Of a stretch of DNA of 64,000 nucleotides, positions 25,906 to 35,354 are shown in pieces (the first letter of the stretch is position 1; each line of letters starts with the position of its first letter). The translations under genes and the position numbers were made by a program. Where the stretch lies: NCBI GenBank assembly GCA_965248675.1, contig CBDFJZ010000008.1, positions 806,001 through 870,000 on the forward strand. Reading direction: 5' to 3'. Under the pieces are notes generated by a model. It was not told the DNA's origin, ran no database searches, and worked only from the letters and a program-made list of their open reading frames with translations. This DNA is from UBA6627 sp965248675 (lineage in GTDB: Bacteria > Chloroflexota > Dehalococcoidia > UBA2979).

Positions 25906-26862
25906 ATGTTAGGCCGTAGATCAAAGCAGGAACTCAGCCGGCCGATCGTTCGTCGTACTGTCGACAAGGTAGCTGGTGGAGCGACGGAGGGACCCGGCGT
26001 GAGCGTGGCCAAAGTGGGACAACCATTGTTTTCCAGACCGCGACTGGCGGCGGCGGGACGGCGCATCGTGCGCGTCGCCGGACCGACATTCTTCGTGCTC
26101 GCGATCGCGACGTTGGTCGTGCTCGCCGGCGCGGCGGGCTACCTCGCACGCGATGACGAGGTCGACCGGCTGGACCGTCAGCTCACGGCGCTGACCGCGC
26201 AGGTGGGTGAGAACGACGATGCCGTCGACAGCGCGATCGCGCGCGTGGTCACACTGAGCGAGGAAAACCAACGGCTGGCCACCGACCTGGACGCGAGCGA
26301 CGATCTGGCGGGAGATCTCGCGGCTCGCCTGGCGAGCGTGGAAGCGGCGGTCCAGAGCACGGTCGACCTGGAGACGAGCCTCGAGGCGTTGGTCGACGAA
26401 CGAGACCAGCTGCGAGACGACCTGTCCGGCCTCAACAGCGCGTTCAACGCGCAAACGGACCGGCTGGACGAGCTGAAGTCGATCGAATCGTTCGGCCCGA
26501 TCGGCAATCCGCTGCTGTTCGACGAAAACACCGACGCGTGGGTCACGCAGCCGGTGTGCACGGGAAGCATGGAGCCGACGATCGGCTGCGAGGATCTGCT
26601 GGTGGTCTACCGCCCGACGGTGACCGACCTCGACGTGGGCGACATCATCATCTTCCAGCGCCCGGGGCCACGTTGTGAGGGCTTCGTGGCGGGCTCGTTC
26701 CTGCTCCACCGCATCACGCGGGTCGTGAGCACGTCGACGGGAGAGCTCGCGTTCGAAACCAAGGGCGACGCGAACCCATTGCTCGATCCGTGCCGGGCGC
26801 CGGTGGGTACGGTGACCGGAAAAGTGCTGGCGGTGATTCAGAACTCGAGGATCCCCGGATAA
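25906..26862 (+). CDS. SipW/ER-type signal peptidase I with N-terminal coiled coil
   Basis: A 318-residue S26-family protein. One membrane anchor lies near residues 60-83 (FFVLAIATLVVLAGAAGYLA), followed by a roughly 100-residue coiled coil (DEVDRLDRQLTALTAQVGEN and onward). The peptidase domain begins near 220. The catalytic Ser is in CTGSMEPTIG, and the second catalytic position is His in FLLHRITRVV rather than Lys, which marks the archaeal/ER/SipW subtype; FETKGDANPLLDP follows as in that subtype. The ATG at 25906 has AGGGA upstream. Such enzymes process special exported proteins. The long coiled coil is unusual and may hold partners or measure distance. Confidence 0.82.
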   Translation: MLGRRSKQELSRPIVRRTVDKVAGGATEGPGVSVAKVGQPLFSRPRLAAAGRRIVRVAGPTFFVLAIATLVVLAGAAGYLARDDEVDRLDRQLTALTAQVGENDDAVDSAIARVVTLSEENQRLATDLDASDDLAGDLAARLASVEAAVQSTVDLETSLEALVDERDQLRDDLSGLNSAFNAQTDRLDELKSIESFGPIGNPLLFDENTDAWVTQPVCTGSMEPTIGCEDLLVVYRPTVTDLDVGDIIIFQRPGPRCEGFVAGSFLLHRITRVVSTSTGELAFETKGDANPLLDPCRAPVGTVTGKVLAVIQNSRIPG

Positions 26863-26937
26863 CGTACGAACCGAGACATCAGACCGCCTATCCGCCACGC
26901 GACGACCGTCCGTTATGTCGTGATGGGCGATCTCAGA

Positions 26938-26948
26938 TGTGGTATGAT
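26938..26948 (+). promoter_or_regulatory. Extended -10 promoter candidate for the sigma-factor gene
   Basis: TATGAT at 26943-26948 preceded by TG (TGGTATGAT) is a good extended -10 element in the 268-base gap before the sigma gene. The -35 is weak. Transcription would start near 26955, leaving a leader of about 175 bases. Confidence 0.4.
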
Positions 26949-27130
26949 TCTCTTACGAACTACTGTCCTGCCCTGTTCCCATTCGGCGATCCACGGCGGA
27001 TCTCCGCGCTTCGCCAGCCTGAGGTGAGCCGTTGCCTCGACGAGTTGCCGTCCGCTGGACGGCTGTTCAGCGTGGCGGCGACCGATCGCCTGACCGCCTG
27101 GGAGCTGGCCCGACGAGGGATTGAAGGAAC

Positions 27131-28519
27131 ATGACGCAGAAGACGTCTTTCGACACCGGTGGCGGTGAGCTGGAAGCACTGCTCGACCGACGGGCGCGCG
27201 ATCAGGCGGTGATCGCCGAGGCGCGCAAGGTGGCCGAGCAGGCCGGGATCGACGACCCGGTTCGGCAGTACCTGAACCGCATTGGCCAGGTGGCGCTGCT
27301 GACGGCTGCAGACGAACGGCGGCTGGCGCGGCACATGGAGGAGTGGATCCAGCTCGAGGCGACCGAGGACGAGCTGCGCGAGGCCGAAGGCCGCGCGCCG
27401 ACGCCGGCCGAGGTGCTGGTGCAGTTCTTCCGCCAGTTTCGCCAAGAACGCGACACCTATCGCTCGGTGAGCCGCTTCCTGGCGCTCCCGCGTCAGTCGG
27501 TTCTCGATCGAATCCAGGACGAGACGTTCCGCAAGTGCGTCGATGTCGTGCTGGACCCGGACGCGCAGGCCGCCCTGATGAAGGACATGGGCTGGGACGA
27601 GGTCCGCTCGAAGGAAGCGCTCTACCGGCTGTCGATCATCACCAACGTGATCCGGCCACAGCACATCGAGTGGGCGACGGAGATCGTCGGGTCGGAGGCG
27701 AAGGTCTTCTCGCCGCCGCCGGATCTCGCTGAGAAGCTTCAGAAGGCGCACGGTCCGACGCTCAACTTCTATTTCGAGAAGATGCGCTACGACGGCGAGC
27801 GCTCGAAGCGTCACCTGACCGAGGCGAACCTTCGTCTGGTGGTCGCGGTCGCGAAGAAGTACCTCGGCCGTGGCCTGTCGCTGCTGGATCTGATCCAGGA
27901 GGGGAACATCGGGCTGATGCGCGGGGTGGAGAAGTTCGACTACCGGCGCGGGTTCAAGTTCTCGACGTACGCGACGTGGTGGATTCGCCAGGGCATCACG
28001 CGCGCCCTCGCGGACCAGGCACGGACGATCCGCATCCCCGTGCACATGGTCGAGGTGATCAACAAGATGGTGCGCGTCTCGCGCCGGCTCCAGCAGGAGC
28101 TGGGCCGCGAGCCGACACCCGAGGAGATCGGCAAGGAGTTGGAGCTCCCGGCGCTGCGCGTGCAGGAGCTGCGCAAGATCGCGCAGGAAACGGTGTCGCT
28201 CGACACGCCAGTGGGCGAGGACGAGGACTCCAATCTGGCCGACTTCGTGCCGGACGAGACGGCGGAGCTGCCGTTCGACCAGGCCTCGTACCAGCTGTTC
28301 CGGCAGCAGGTGGCGGACGTGCTGTCCTCGCTGACGCCGCGCGAGCGGCGGGTGCTGGAGTTGCGCTTCGGCCTCGAGGACGGCAAGGCGCGCACGCTCG
28401 AGGAGGTCGGCCGCGAGTTCAACGTGACGCGCGAGCGGATCAGGCAGATCGAGGGCAAGGCGCTGCGGAAGCTGCGCAGCCCGACGCGGTCGCGGCAGTT
28501 GCGGGACTACCTCTCGTAG
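27131..28519 (+). CDS. rpoD: RNA polymerase sigma-70 factor, group 1 (RpoD/SigA) type
   Basis: A 462-residue housekeeping-type sigma factor. Region 1.2 is DDPVRQYLNRIGQVALLTAA; region 2 is NLRLVVAVAKKYLGRGLSLL, DLIQEGNIGLMRGVEKFDYR and RGFKFSTYATWWIRQGITRA; region 3 begins QARTIRIPVHMVEVINKM; region 4 is LTPRERRVLELRFGLEDGKA, then RTLEEVGREFNVTRERIRQI and EGKALRKLR. There is a helical insert between 1.2 and 2 and no acidic region 1.1. The ATG is preceded by GAAGGA. It recognises -10/-35 promoters such as the one proposed at 44849-44876. A terminator hairpin follows directly. Confidence 0.93.
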   Translation: MTQKTSFDTGGGELEALLDRRARDQAVIAEARKVAEQAGIDDPVRQYLNRIGQVALLTAADERRLARHMEEWIQLEATEDELREAEGRAPTPAEVLVQFFRQFRQERDTYRSVSRFLALPRQSVLDRIQDETFRKCVDVVLDPDAQAALMKDMGWDEVRSKEALYRLSIITNVIRPQHIEWATEIVGSEAKVFSPPPDLAEKLQKAHGPTLNFYFEKMRYDGERSKRHLTEANLRLVVAVAKKYLGRGLSLLDLIQEGNIGLMRGVEKFDYRRGFKFSTYATWWIRQGITRALADQARTIRIPVHMVEVINKMVRVSRRLQQELGREPTPEEIGKELELPALRVQELRKIAQETVSLDTPVGEDEDSNLADFVPDETAELPFDQASYQLFRQQVADVLSSLTPRERRVLELRFGLEDGKARTLEEVGREFNVTRERIRQIEGKALRKLRSPTRSRQLRDYLS

Positions 28520-28547
28520 CGAGCGGTTGCAGGCATCGAGATCAACG

Positions 28548-28570
28548 GGCCGCCTTCGGGCGGCCTGTTT
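28548..28570 (+). terminator. Rho-independent terminator after the sigma-factor gene
   Basis: GGCCGCC-TTCG-GGCGGCC (28548-28565) is a perfect 7-bp stem with a stable TTCG loop, followed by TGTTTCGTTT, about 30 bases after the stop codon. Confidence 0.85.
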
Positions 28571-28632
28571 CGTTTCGGGGGACGATCGTGCGACCTCGAC
28601 GCCCTCGTTGGGGCGCGAGGCAAGGCACGAGG

Positions 28633-28860
28633 ATGGAGGCGACGGTGAAGTGGGAATACCGAGAGCACGTGATCGACAACGACGGCGACGGGTTCGACAC
28701 GTTCTCGATTAAGTATCTGAACGAACTGGGCGAGGAGGGGTGGGAGCTGCTCCACGTGAACAAACTGCAGGACGTGTCCAGCGCCAGCGAGGAGCTCGGA
28801 GGCGACCTGATTCGCACGAAGCGGGTCGTGCTCTGGTTCAAGCGGCCGAAGGACGAGTAG
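28633..28860 (+). CDS. Small DUF4177-like protein
   Basis: A 75-residue acidic protein beginning MEATVKWEYREHVIDNDGDG, with LNELGEEGWELLHVNKLQ in the middle. The W-E-Y-x-x-V opening and the L-N-x-L-G-x-x-G-W-E-L signature are those of DUF4177-type small proteins. Function unknown. The ATG at 28633 follows GAGG. It is downstream of the sigma terminator, so it probably has its own promoter. Confidence 0.75.
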   Translation: MEATVKWEYREHVIDNDGDGFDTFSIKYLNELGEEGWELLHVNKLQDVSSASEELGGDLIRTKRVVLWFKRPKDE

Positions 28861-28933
28861 GGACCGCGCCGGAGCGTGCCCGGCTCCCTAGAGTGGGCGG
28901 GGCGATGGGGAACCGAGGCGAGGCGAGGTCAGC

Positions 28934-29969
28934 GTGGCAGATCGAGTTACGGCGCGGGACGCGATGGCGGGGGACCTCGAGGTGTGCGCGGGTCTCTTGA
29001 CGAGCCGGCACGCGCGCGACCGACGGTTGATCTCGATGCTTCCGGAGGCGTACGAGAGCGCGGAGCGGTGCGCGGAGGTGCTGCAGACGCTGTTCGGAGA
29101 GCCGCTGGCGGACGGCGCGGTAGCCGAGGCCGGCGGCGAGGTGGTGGCGTTCATGTTCGGGCAGCGGGCGCTGCACGCGGCCGATCACTGGCTCGCCCAG
29201 TGCTTCCCACCTCGGGTGGTGGGGATCCCGCTTCATGGGCACGCGGCGACCGAGGGGAGCGACGTGGGGGCGGCGTACCGGGCGCTGTACGGGCATCTCG
29301 CCGAGCGGTGGGTGGCCTCCGGGTTCTTCGATCACCGCGTCGATTTCGTCGCGGCGGATGAGGCGCAGCGCGAGCTGTGGTTCCAGCTCGGGTTCGGGGC
29401 GCTGACGACGTACGCCGGGCGCGAGACGGCGCCGATTCGAGTCGCGCGCCCTCGAGGATGGGATCGAGATCCGTCGGGCGACGCCCGAGGATCACGCGGA
29501 GGTCGAGCGCCTCGAATCGGTGAACGGGCGGTTCCACCACGCGGGGCCGGTGTTCTGGCCGTACCTGTGGGAGGACGTGCGCGAGTCGGCGGGCGGGTTG
29601 AGCAAGTACGCGCTAAGCCGCGACCGACATGCAATCTTCCTCGCGACGCGCGGCGCGGAGACGCTGGGAATGCAGATGTTGTTCTCGGGGATGGCGTTCG
29701 GATCGCCAACGGCGACGTCGGAGCGGGCGGCTTACCTCTTCCACGGGGTGGTCGATCCGGATCTGCGGGGCGGGGGCGTCGGCAGCGCGTTGCTCGAACG
29801 GTCGCTGGACTGGGCGCGCGAGTCGGGGCACGACTCGATCACCCTGCACTACGCGTCGATGAACCCGGTGGCCAGTCCGTTCTGGAAGAGTCGCGGATTC
29901 GAGGCGATCGCGTACAGCGCCGGGCGACACATCGACGAGCGGGTGGCCTGGGCGCGCCCTCGGGACTGA
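28934..29969 (+). pseudogene. Tandem GNAT acetyltransferase, frameshifted as written
   Basis: Two consecutive GNAT-type domains in different frames. Domain 1 starts at the GTG at 28934 (VTARDAMAGDLEVCAGLLTS, then FVAADEAQRELWFQLGFGA). Domain 2 continues about 29450-29969 (IEIRRATPEDHAEVERLESV, GVVDPDLRGGGVGSALLERS with the acetyl-CoA pyrophosphate loop R/G-x-x-G-x-G/A, then PVASPFWKSRGFEAIAYSAG). The frames join if one C is removed, or two added, in CGCCCTCGAGG near 29450. A two-domain GNAT of about 345 residues is a known arrangement, so the break may be a sequence error. Substrate unknown. Confidence 0.75.
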
Positions 29970-30112
29970 CGCGGGACGAGCGGGCGGCGCTCGAGAGGAT
30001 CACGGACGCCGGCCGATACGACCGGTACCATGTGGGCCGCGGGGGTCGCCGTACTGGGTGTATGTCCCGACGCTCGCGTGCCGAACACGACCCAGCGGAG
30101 GGACCTCAGACG

Positions 30113-31191
30113 ATGCAAGCAGCGGTGCTGCACGCAGCACAGACCCCACTTGAGATGGCCGATCTGACGATCGATGACCCGGCGAGGCGCTGGTACGCGT
30201 GGTGAGCGCCGGCGTCTGTCATTCCGACCTGCACTTCACCGAGGGCACCTACCCCGGTCAGTACCCGATGGTGCTCGGTCACGAGGTGGCGGGCATCGTC
30301 GAGGAGGCAGGGCCAGGCGTCACGAGCGTCACCAAGGGCGACCGCGTGATCATGGGTTTCGTGCAGCCGTGCGGACACTGCGAGTACTGCGACTCCGGCC
30401 GCCCGAACCTGTGCAGCACGCGCACCACGGCGCGTGGACGAGACGAGCCGGCGCTGAAGCTGGGCGACCAGGCGGTGTCGCAGATGGCGAACGTCGGGGG
30501 GTTCGCGGAGCAGTCGGTGATGCCGGCCTCGGGGCTGCTCAAGATCCCGGACGACGTGAGCCTCGACGTGGCGGCGCTGGTCGGCTGCTCGGTGATGACG
30601 GGCTATGGCGCCGTGGTAAACACGGCGAAGGTGGACCCGGGTTCGACGGTGGCGGTGATCGGCGCCGGCGGCGTCGGGCTGAACATCATCCAGGCGGCGC
30701 GGCTCGCCGGGGCGCGGCAGATCATCGCCGTCGACATGATCGAGCACAAGCTGAACATCGCGAAGGGCTTCGGCGCGACGGACACGATCAACGCCGGCGA
30801 GACCGACCCGATCGAGGCGGTGAAGGAGCTGACCGGCGGCGGCGTGGACTACGGCTTCGAGGCGATCGGTCTCAAGGTGACGTCCGAGCAAGCGTACGTG
30901 ATGGCGAAGCGCGGCGGCACCGCCGTGATCGTCGGGATGGTGCCGCCGATAGACAAGATCGAGGTCTCGGGGATGATCTGGATGCAGGAGCAGACGCTGA
31001 AGGGCAGCTTCTACGGCTCGGCGCGCTTCCACACCGACATGCCGCGCATCCTGGAGCTGTACAAGCAGGGCAAGCTCGACATCGACGGCCTGGTGACGAA
31101 GCGCTGGGCGTTCGGCGAGATCAACGAGGCGTTCGACGCGCTGAAGAGCGGCGAAGTGGCGCGCTCGGTGCTGGCGATCGGCACCGAGTAG
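30113..31191 (+). pseudogene. Zinc-dependent alcohol dehydrogenase (MDR family), frameshifted near its start
   Basis: A medium-chain NAD(P)-dependent alcohol dehydrogenase. The start MQAAVLHAAQTPLEMADLTI lies at 30113. The rest reads in another frame from about 30185: VVSAGVCHSDLHFTEGTYPG (catalytic zinc Cys and His), GHEVAGIVEEAGPG, the structural-zinc cysteines in CGHCEYCDSGRPNLC, and the Rossmann motif GAGGVGLNIIQAARLAGARQ near residue 190. The join behaves as a 1-nt deletion in CCGGCGAGGCGCTGG. Everything after the join is intact, so either a sequencing slip or a young pseudogene; translation from the GTG at 30199 would miss the first strand. Alcohol oxidation could feed the CoA-ester pathways nearby. 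Confidence 0.8.
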
Positions 31192-31720
31192 CTCGCCTTG
31201 GAACTCGCGTGCGCAGCCCTGGCTAACGGCGAGGCCGCCTTCGGCCCGCGTCTCGGCACGGTGTAGATCCCACCCGCCCGCCCTGAGTTTTGTTGTAGGG
31301 GTTGCAGCACGCCTTCGCGCCCACTTCGCGGACCGGATCGGATTGGCGGGACGGGCAACGAATTGCGCGTCCTGTTCGATGGGTTCCACCGCCGGGACGC
31401 TTCGGACTCCGCTCCGGAAGAGGGGCCGCTCCGCTCAGCGCCGAGCACCTGAAGGTAGGCATCGCAGGCGGGGGCGTGGCTTCGAACGCGTCGCTGCGGC
31501 CCGCACCGCCCCGTGATCGCACGCTGTGGGGGGGGGCGACAGCTCGCGGTGAACTCATCACCTGCTTCGGACTGACTCGCTCGCTTTCTCCGGGGCAAGG
31601 CGCGGTCCTGGCGGGCGTGCCTCAAGCGCCCCCATTCGCCCGCTGATCGACGCAGCGGGACACGCTATTGACCCGGCGGCGCTAGCCGTCACAATCGGGC
31701 GGCACGAACGGAGACTCCCC
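31192..31720. other. Intergenic region, nothing coding recognised
   Basis: Open frames here have compositions typical of shadow frames and no recognisable motif. A G-homopolymer lies near 31530, and a GGGTTGTAGGGG-like stretch near 31293 resembles, on the opposite strand, the CCCCTACAACCCC stretch near 56750. The next gene has GGAGA ahead of its ATG. Confidence 0.45.
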
Positions 31721-32680
31721 ATGACCCTCACGAGGCCGACGGTTGGCGTTTCGATTCAGGCGGTCGATGCACCGTCGTTTGTGGCACAGATTCAGCAGGC
31801 CGAGGACGCCGGGATTCCGGTGGCGTGGTCGACGATCGGCGGAGCGGGCGGCGCCGATCCGCTGACGGCGGCGGCAGTGGCGCTGACCTCGACGAGCTCG
31901 ATCGACTACGGGACGGCGATCATCCCGACGTGGCCTCGACACGCGGTGGTGATCGCGCAGCAGGCGCAGGCGCTGGAGCAGTTGGCGCCGGGGCGGTTGC
32001 ACCTCGGGCTGGGGCCGTCGCACGAGCCGATGATGGCGGCGAACTTCGGCGTCGACTGGTCGGCGCCGCTGACGAACCTGCGGGAGTACCTGCAGGTGAT
32101 CCGCTCGCTATTCGAGGAGGGGTCGGTGGACTTCGAGGGGCGGCACGTGACGGCGAAGGCACAGATGCGGTCGCCGGGCTCGCTGTCGCTGATGGCGTCG
32201 GCGTTGCGGCCGCGCTCGTTCGAGGCTTGCGGGGAGCTGGCGGATGGCGCGATCTCGTGGATGTGCCCGAAGCACTACCTGGTCAACGAGGCGCTGCCGG
32301 CGATCGCGCGGGGCGCCGCAACGGCGGGGCGCGATGCGCCGCCGCTGGTGGCCCATGTGCCGATGCTGGTGACGGAAGATCGAGGAGACGTGCGGAAGCA
32401 GATCGACCAGCTCGGGCGCTACGCACAGGTTCCGTTCTACCAGGCAATGTTCGCGGCCGCCGGGTTCCCGGACGTGCAGAGCGGTTACTCGGACGAGCTG
32501 CTTGACGACCTCGTGGTGTCGGGCAGCGAGGTCGAGGTCGCGGAGCGGCTGGCCGGGTACATCGAGGACGGGGCCGGGCACGTGCTGGCGGCACCGCTGA
32601 TCGAGGCCGACGAACGCGAGGCCTCGTTGGAGCGCGCACTCGCGGCGATCGCGCGGGCCGACGTGCTGGTGCGCGGCTAG
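31721..32680 (+). CDS. LLM-class flavin-dependent (probably F420) oxidoreductase
   Basis: A 319-residue luciferase-like TIM-barrel protein. Segments: VGVSIQAVDAPSFVAQIQQA, the strand-2 region GIPVAWSTIGGAGGADPLTA, then DYGTAIIPTWPRHAVVIAQQ, RLHLGLGPSHEPMMAANFGV and the LREYLQVIRSLFEEGSVDFE helix that is nearly universal in F420-dependent members. The substrate is unknown. GGAGA precedes the ATG. A universal stress protein gene starts three bases after its stop codon, implying cotranscription. Confidence 0.88.
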   Translation: MTLTRPTVGVSIQAVDAPSFVAQIQQAEDAGIPVAWSTIGGAGGADPLTAAAVALTSTSSIDYGTAIIPTWPRHAVVIAQQAQALEQLAPGRLHLGLGPSHEPMMAANFGVDWSAPLTNLREYLQVIRSLFEEGSVDFEGRHVTAKAQMRSPGSLSLMASALRPRSFEACGELADGAISWMCPKHYLVNEALPAIARGAATAGRDAPPLVAHVPMLVTEDRGDVRKQIDQLGRYAQVPFYQAMFAAAGFPDVQSGYSDELLDDLVVSGSEVEVAERLAGYIEDGAGHVLAAPLIEADEREASLERALAAIARADVLVRG

Positions 32681-32683
32681 GCA

Positions 32684-33115
32684 GTGCGCATTCTCGTCGC
32701 GTACGACGGGAGTGATGGCGCGCAAGAGGCGTTGAAGGTCGCGGCGAACCTTGTCCGGGACTCCAACGGTGAGCTCGTGGTGTGCCATGTACTCGATCCG
32801 CGGATCGACGCGGCGGACGTTGTCGCGCCGTCGAGGGATGCGGCGATGCTGGAGGTACGCGGGCGGGCGCGATCGGCGATTGAGGCGGCCACCGCCGACC
32901 TCGGCGTCGCGATTGTGGTGTTGGTGGAAGAGCTAAGGCGCGGCGAGGATCCGGCGGAACGCCTCGTCTCGGTCGCGGCGACGGAACAGGTCGATCTGAT
33001 CGCGGTGGCGAGCCGACGCGCGTCCGGGCTGCGCGGGTTGTTCGGCGGCGTGTCGCAGGAGGTGCTGCGGCTCAGCCCGTGCCCGGTCGTCGTCGTTCGA
33101 CCGGACGAGTCCTGA
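32684..33115 (+). CDS. Universal stress protein, UspA family
   Basis: A 143-residue single-domain Usp fold: VRILVAYDGSDGAQEALKVA at the start and the ATP-binding end DLIAVASRRASGLRGLFGGV, then SQEVLRLSPCPVVVVRPDES. The glycine loop is close to the ATP-binding consensus but slightly shortened. GTG start, three bases after the oxidoreductase stop. Probably a cytoplasmic nucleotide-binding stress or redox-linked factor. Confidence 0.88.
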   Translation: MRILVAYDGSDGAQEALKVAANLVRDSNGELVVCHVLDPRIDAADVVAPSRDAAMLEVRGRARSAIEAATADLGVAIVVLVEELRRGEDPAERLVSVAATEQVDLIAVASRRASGLRGLFGGVSQEVLRLSPCPVVVVRPDES

Positions 33116-33143
33116 CTCGAGGCGGCGCGCACGGCCGACATGG

Positions 33144-34385
33144 CTAGCCCGAACGGGCAGCAGACCGCGACCCGATCTCCTCGCGAGCGTTGCGGAAGAG
33201 GGCGAACAGCTCGCGGCGCCCCGACGCGACGAGCCAGACGGCGAGCACGAGGTAGCCGACGGTGAGCGCGATCCGAACTTCCTCCAGGGGGATCAAGAAC
33301 TGGAGCATGAACAGCCCGAAGAGGGCGATCGCCTCGCGGTAGCTCACGCTCAGGCTGAGCACGACGGCGACGGCGAACGCGGATTGGGCGGCAGTCAGCC
33401 AGACCTCGATCTGTTGACGGTCGTCGAGCGGGAGCGCGCTGGCTTCGCCGCTGGAGAGCGAGAAGGCGATCGGGAGGCCGCCGAGGAGCAGGGTCCACTG
33501 GTTCACCTTGGAGGAGAGTAGGGCAGCCATGGCGACGGTGGCGCGACCTCGGTAGGCGAGGATGCCAGCGACGAGGAACTCGGGCGCCTCCGAGGCGAAC
33601 GGGGCGAGCCACTGGACCAGGAGGAACTCGTCGATGCCGAGTTCGACACCGGTCTCGATCAGGCCTTCGGCGAAGGGCTCGGCGGAGAGGAAGATGCCGG
33701 CGGCGGCGAAGGCGAACATGGCGATCAGTACGATCCGGCGCTGGCGCCTGGGCAAGGCGCCGATTGCGGCCGCCGGGCCGACGAGCTCGGGCTCATCGCT
33801 CTCGGCGCGGGCGATGACGGCGATGTAGACGACGAAGATGGCGGCGAGCACGGCGGTGTCGACGAGCGAGATGCTGCCTTTGAGCGGGATCGTCAGCGAG
33901 TAGAGCGTGGCGGCGCCGAGCGCGATCACGTCGATCGAGTGGGCGCGGGTGAGGTTGAGCACCCGGCCGCGCGTGCGGAACCAGAAGAGAAAGAAGACAA
34001 ACGACCAGCCGAGACCGATCAAGAGGCGGTTGCCACCGGTCATGTTCGCGACGGCGAACTGCGCGAACTCCGGGTCCTGGCCCGCCTTCCATGCGAACGT
34101 CATGTCGACGGCGTACTCGGGCAAGACGGCGATCAACGCGATGAAGGCGACGGCGAGCGCCTGCGAGATCTCGACTTCGGCCGCCTCGGCAGCCCAGGCG
34201 AGGATGAACGCGGCGGAGACGATGGCGAGGCCGTAGATCGCGGTGTCGGCGACCGTCCCGAGGTGGATGCTGCCGACGCGGAGCACCATCGCCGGCAGCT
34301 CGAGCGCGGCGGTGAAGAGGACGATCGGGACGGCGCCGATCGTTCGGCCGGACGACCCGGCGACCTTGATGCCATCTTCGCTCAC
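33144..34385 (-). CDS. Sodium/calcium exchanger-like membrane protein (CaCA superfamily)
   Basis: A 413-residue protein with about ten to eleven membrane helices and the two inverted alpha-repeats of cation/Ca2+ exchangers. Alpha-1 is FIALIAVLPEYAVDMTFAWK with VANMTGGNRLLIG; alpha-2 is LAPFASEAPEFLVAGILAYR, then ATVAMAALLSSKVNQWTLLL. Both keep the acidic residue (PEY and PEF) that coordinates the cation. It should exchange Na+ or H+ for Ca2+ or another cation across the inner membrane. It is convergent with the Usp gene and divergent from the kinase-like gene at 34433. Confidence 0.82.
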   Translation of the reverse strand: MSEDGIKVAGSSGRTIGAVPIVLFTAALELPAMVLRVGSIHLGTVADTAIYGLAIVSAAFILAWAAEAAEVEISQALAVAFIALIAVLPEYAVDMTFAWKAGQDPEFAQFAVANMTGGNRLLIGLGWSFVFFLFWFRTRGRVLNLTRAHSIDVIALGAATLYSLTIPLKGSISLVDTAVLAAIFVVYIAVIARAESDEPELVGPAAAIGALPRRQRRIVLIAMFAFAAAGIFLSAEPFAEGLIETGVELGIDEFLLVQWLAPFASEAPEFLVAGILAYRGRATVAMAALLSSKVNQWTLLLGGLPIAFSLSSGEASALPLDDRQQIEVWLTAAQSAFAVAVVLSLSVSYREAIALFGLFMLQFLIPLEEVRIALTVGYLVLAVWLVASGRRELFALFRNAREEIGSRSAARSG

Positions 34386-34432
34386 CGGCCGCCCGTCACC
34401 CGTTCGCGATCTCGAAGTGTCATGATGCGCGC

Positions 34433-35293
34433 ATGACGAACGAGCGCGGAAGCGCCGAGCAACAGCTGGGCGATGCGCAACTCCTGGATGGAGGGCGCGA
34501 AGCCGAGATCTACGAGTGGGGCGACGGGCGAGTGCTGCGCCTGCTGCGGGCGGAGCAAGCGGCGCGCGGGCGCACGGTCGACGCCGAGGCCGCGGCGATG
34601 CGCAGCGCAGCGGCGGCCGGCGTACCAGTCCCCGCCGTGCACGAAGTGATTACGGTCGACGGGCGGCCCGGCCTCGTGATGGATCGCGTCGACGGGCCGC
34701 CGATGCTGTCAACGATGCTCAAACAGCCCTGGCGCGCGTTCACACTTTCGCGACGGTTCGGCGCGATGCAGGCCGCGCTGCACGATCAGACCGCGCCCGC
34801 TGAGATGATGAACATCCAGGCCGCGGTCGGGCCGCAGCTGGACCGCCTCGAATCTGGCGACGAGTCGCTCCGGCAGTGGGCGCAGGATCAGTTGGCGTCG
34901 CTGCCGGCGGGCGATTCGCTGCTGCACGGCGACTTCCACCCGATCAACGTGCTGATGGGCGCGGGCGGCCCCCAGATCATCGATTGGCCGGGGGCGACAT
35001 CGGGACCGGCGGAGGCGGACGTCGCGAGAACGATGGTGCTGATCGAGGCCGGCCAGCCGCCCGGCGCGAGCTGGGTGTTACGCCAGTTCCTCGGGATCTT
35101 TCGGACGCGCATCTTCATGCCGGGGTACCCGCGCGGCTACCGGAAGCGTCGCGATCTTGACCTGGAGGTGCTGCACCGCTGGCGGCTGGTGCGCGTGATC
35201 CAGCGGCTCGTGGACGGGCCGACGGAGGAGCAGGCGACGTTGCGGCGGCTGATCCGAGAGTCGGGTGGGCCTCGGGACTTTGGCCCGGCGTGA
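34433..35293 (+). CDS. Aminoglycoside-phosphotransferase (APH) family kinase, paralog 1
   Basis: A 286-residue APH/choline-kinase-fold protein. The N-lobe is GREAEIYEWGDGRVLRLLRA. The C-lobe carries the Brenner-type catalytic loop LLHGDFHPINVLM (catalytic Asp, then Asn) and the metal-binding IIDWPGATSGPAEADVART. The C-terminal tail has the YPRGYRKRRDLDLEVLHRWR helix. The substrate is unknown; many environmental members phosphorylate small metabolites rather than antibiotics. The very similar gene follows 61 bases downstream, so this is a tandem duplication. Confidence 0.85.
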   Translation: MTNERGSAEQQLGDAQLLDGGREAEIYEWGDGRVLRLLRAEQAARGRTVDAEAAAMRSAAAAGVPVPAVHEVITVDGRPGLVMDRVDGPPMLSTMLKQPWRAFTLSRRFGAMQAALHDQTAPAEMMNIQAAVGPQLDRLESGDESLRQWAQDQLASLPAGDSLLHGDFHPINVLMGAGGPQIIDWPGATSGPAEADVARTMVLIEAGQPPGASWVLRQFLGIFRTRIFMPGYPRGYRKRRDLDLEVLHRWRLVRVIQRLVDGPTEEQATLRRLIRESGGPRDFGPA

Positions 35294-35354
35294 ACGCCGG
35301 GCGAAGCAGCGCGGCAGCACCGTCCACCCGCGCGTCGAGCGTGACGATCCCGAG

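Noticed and set aside
31223..31646. Small open frames in the gap before the oxidoreductase at 31721
   Set aside because: Composition is typical of random high-GC frames, with no motif, start context or conservation cue.
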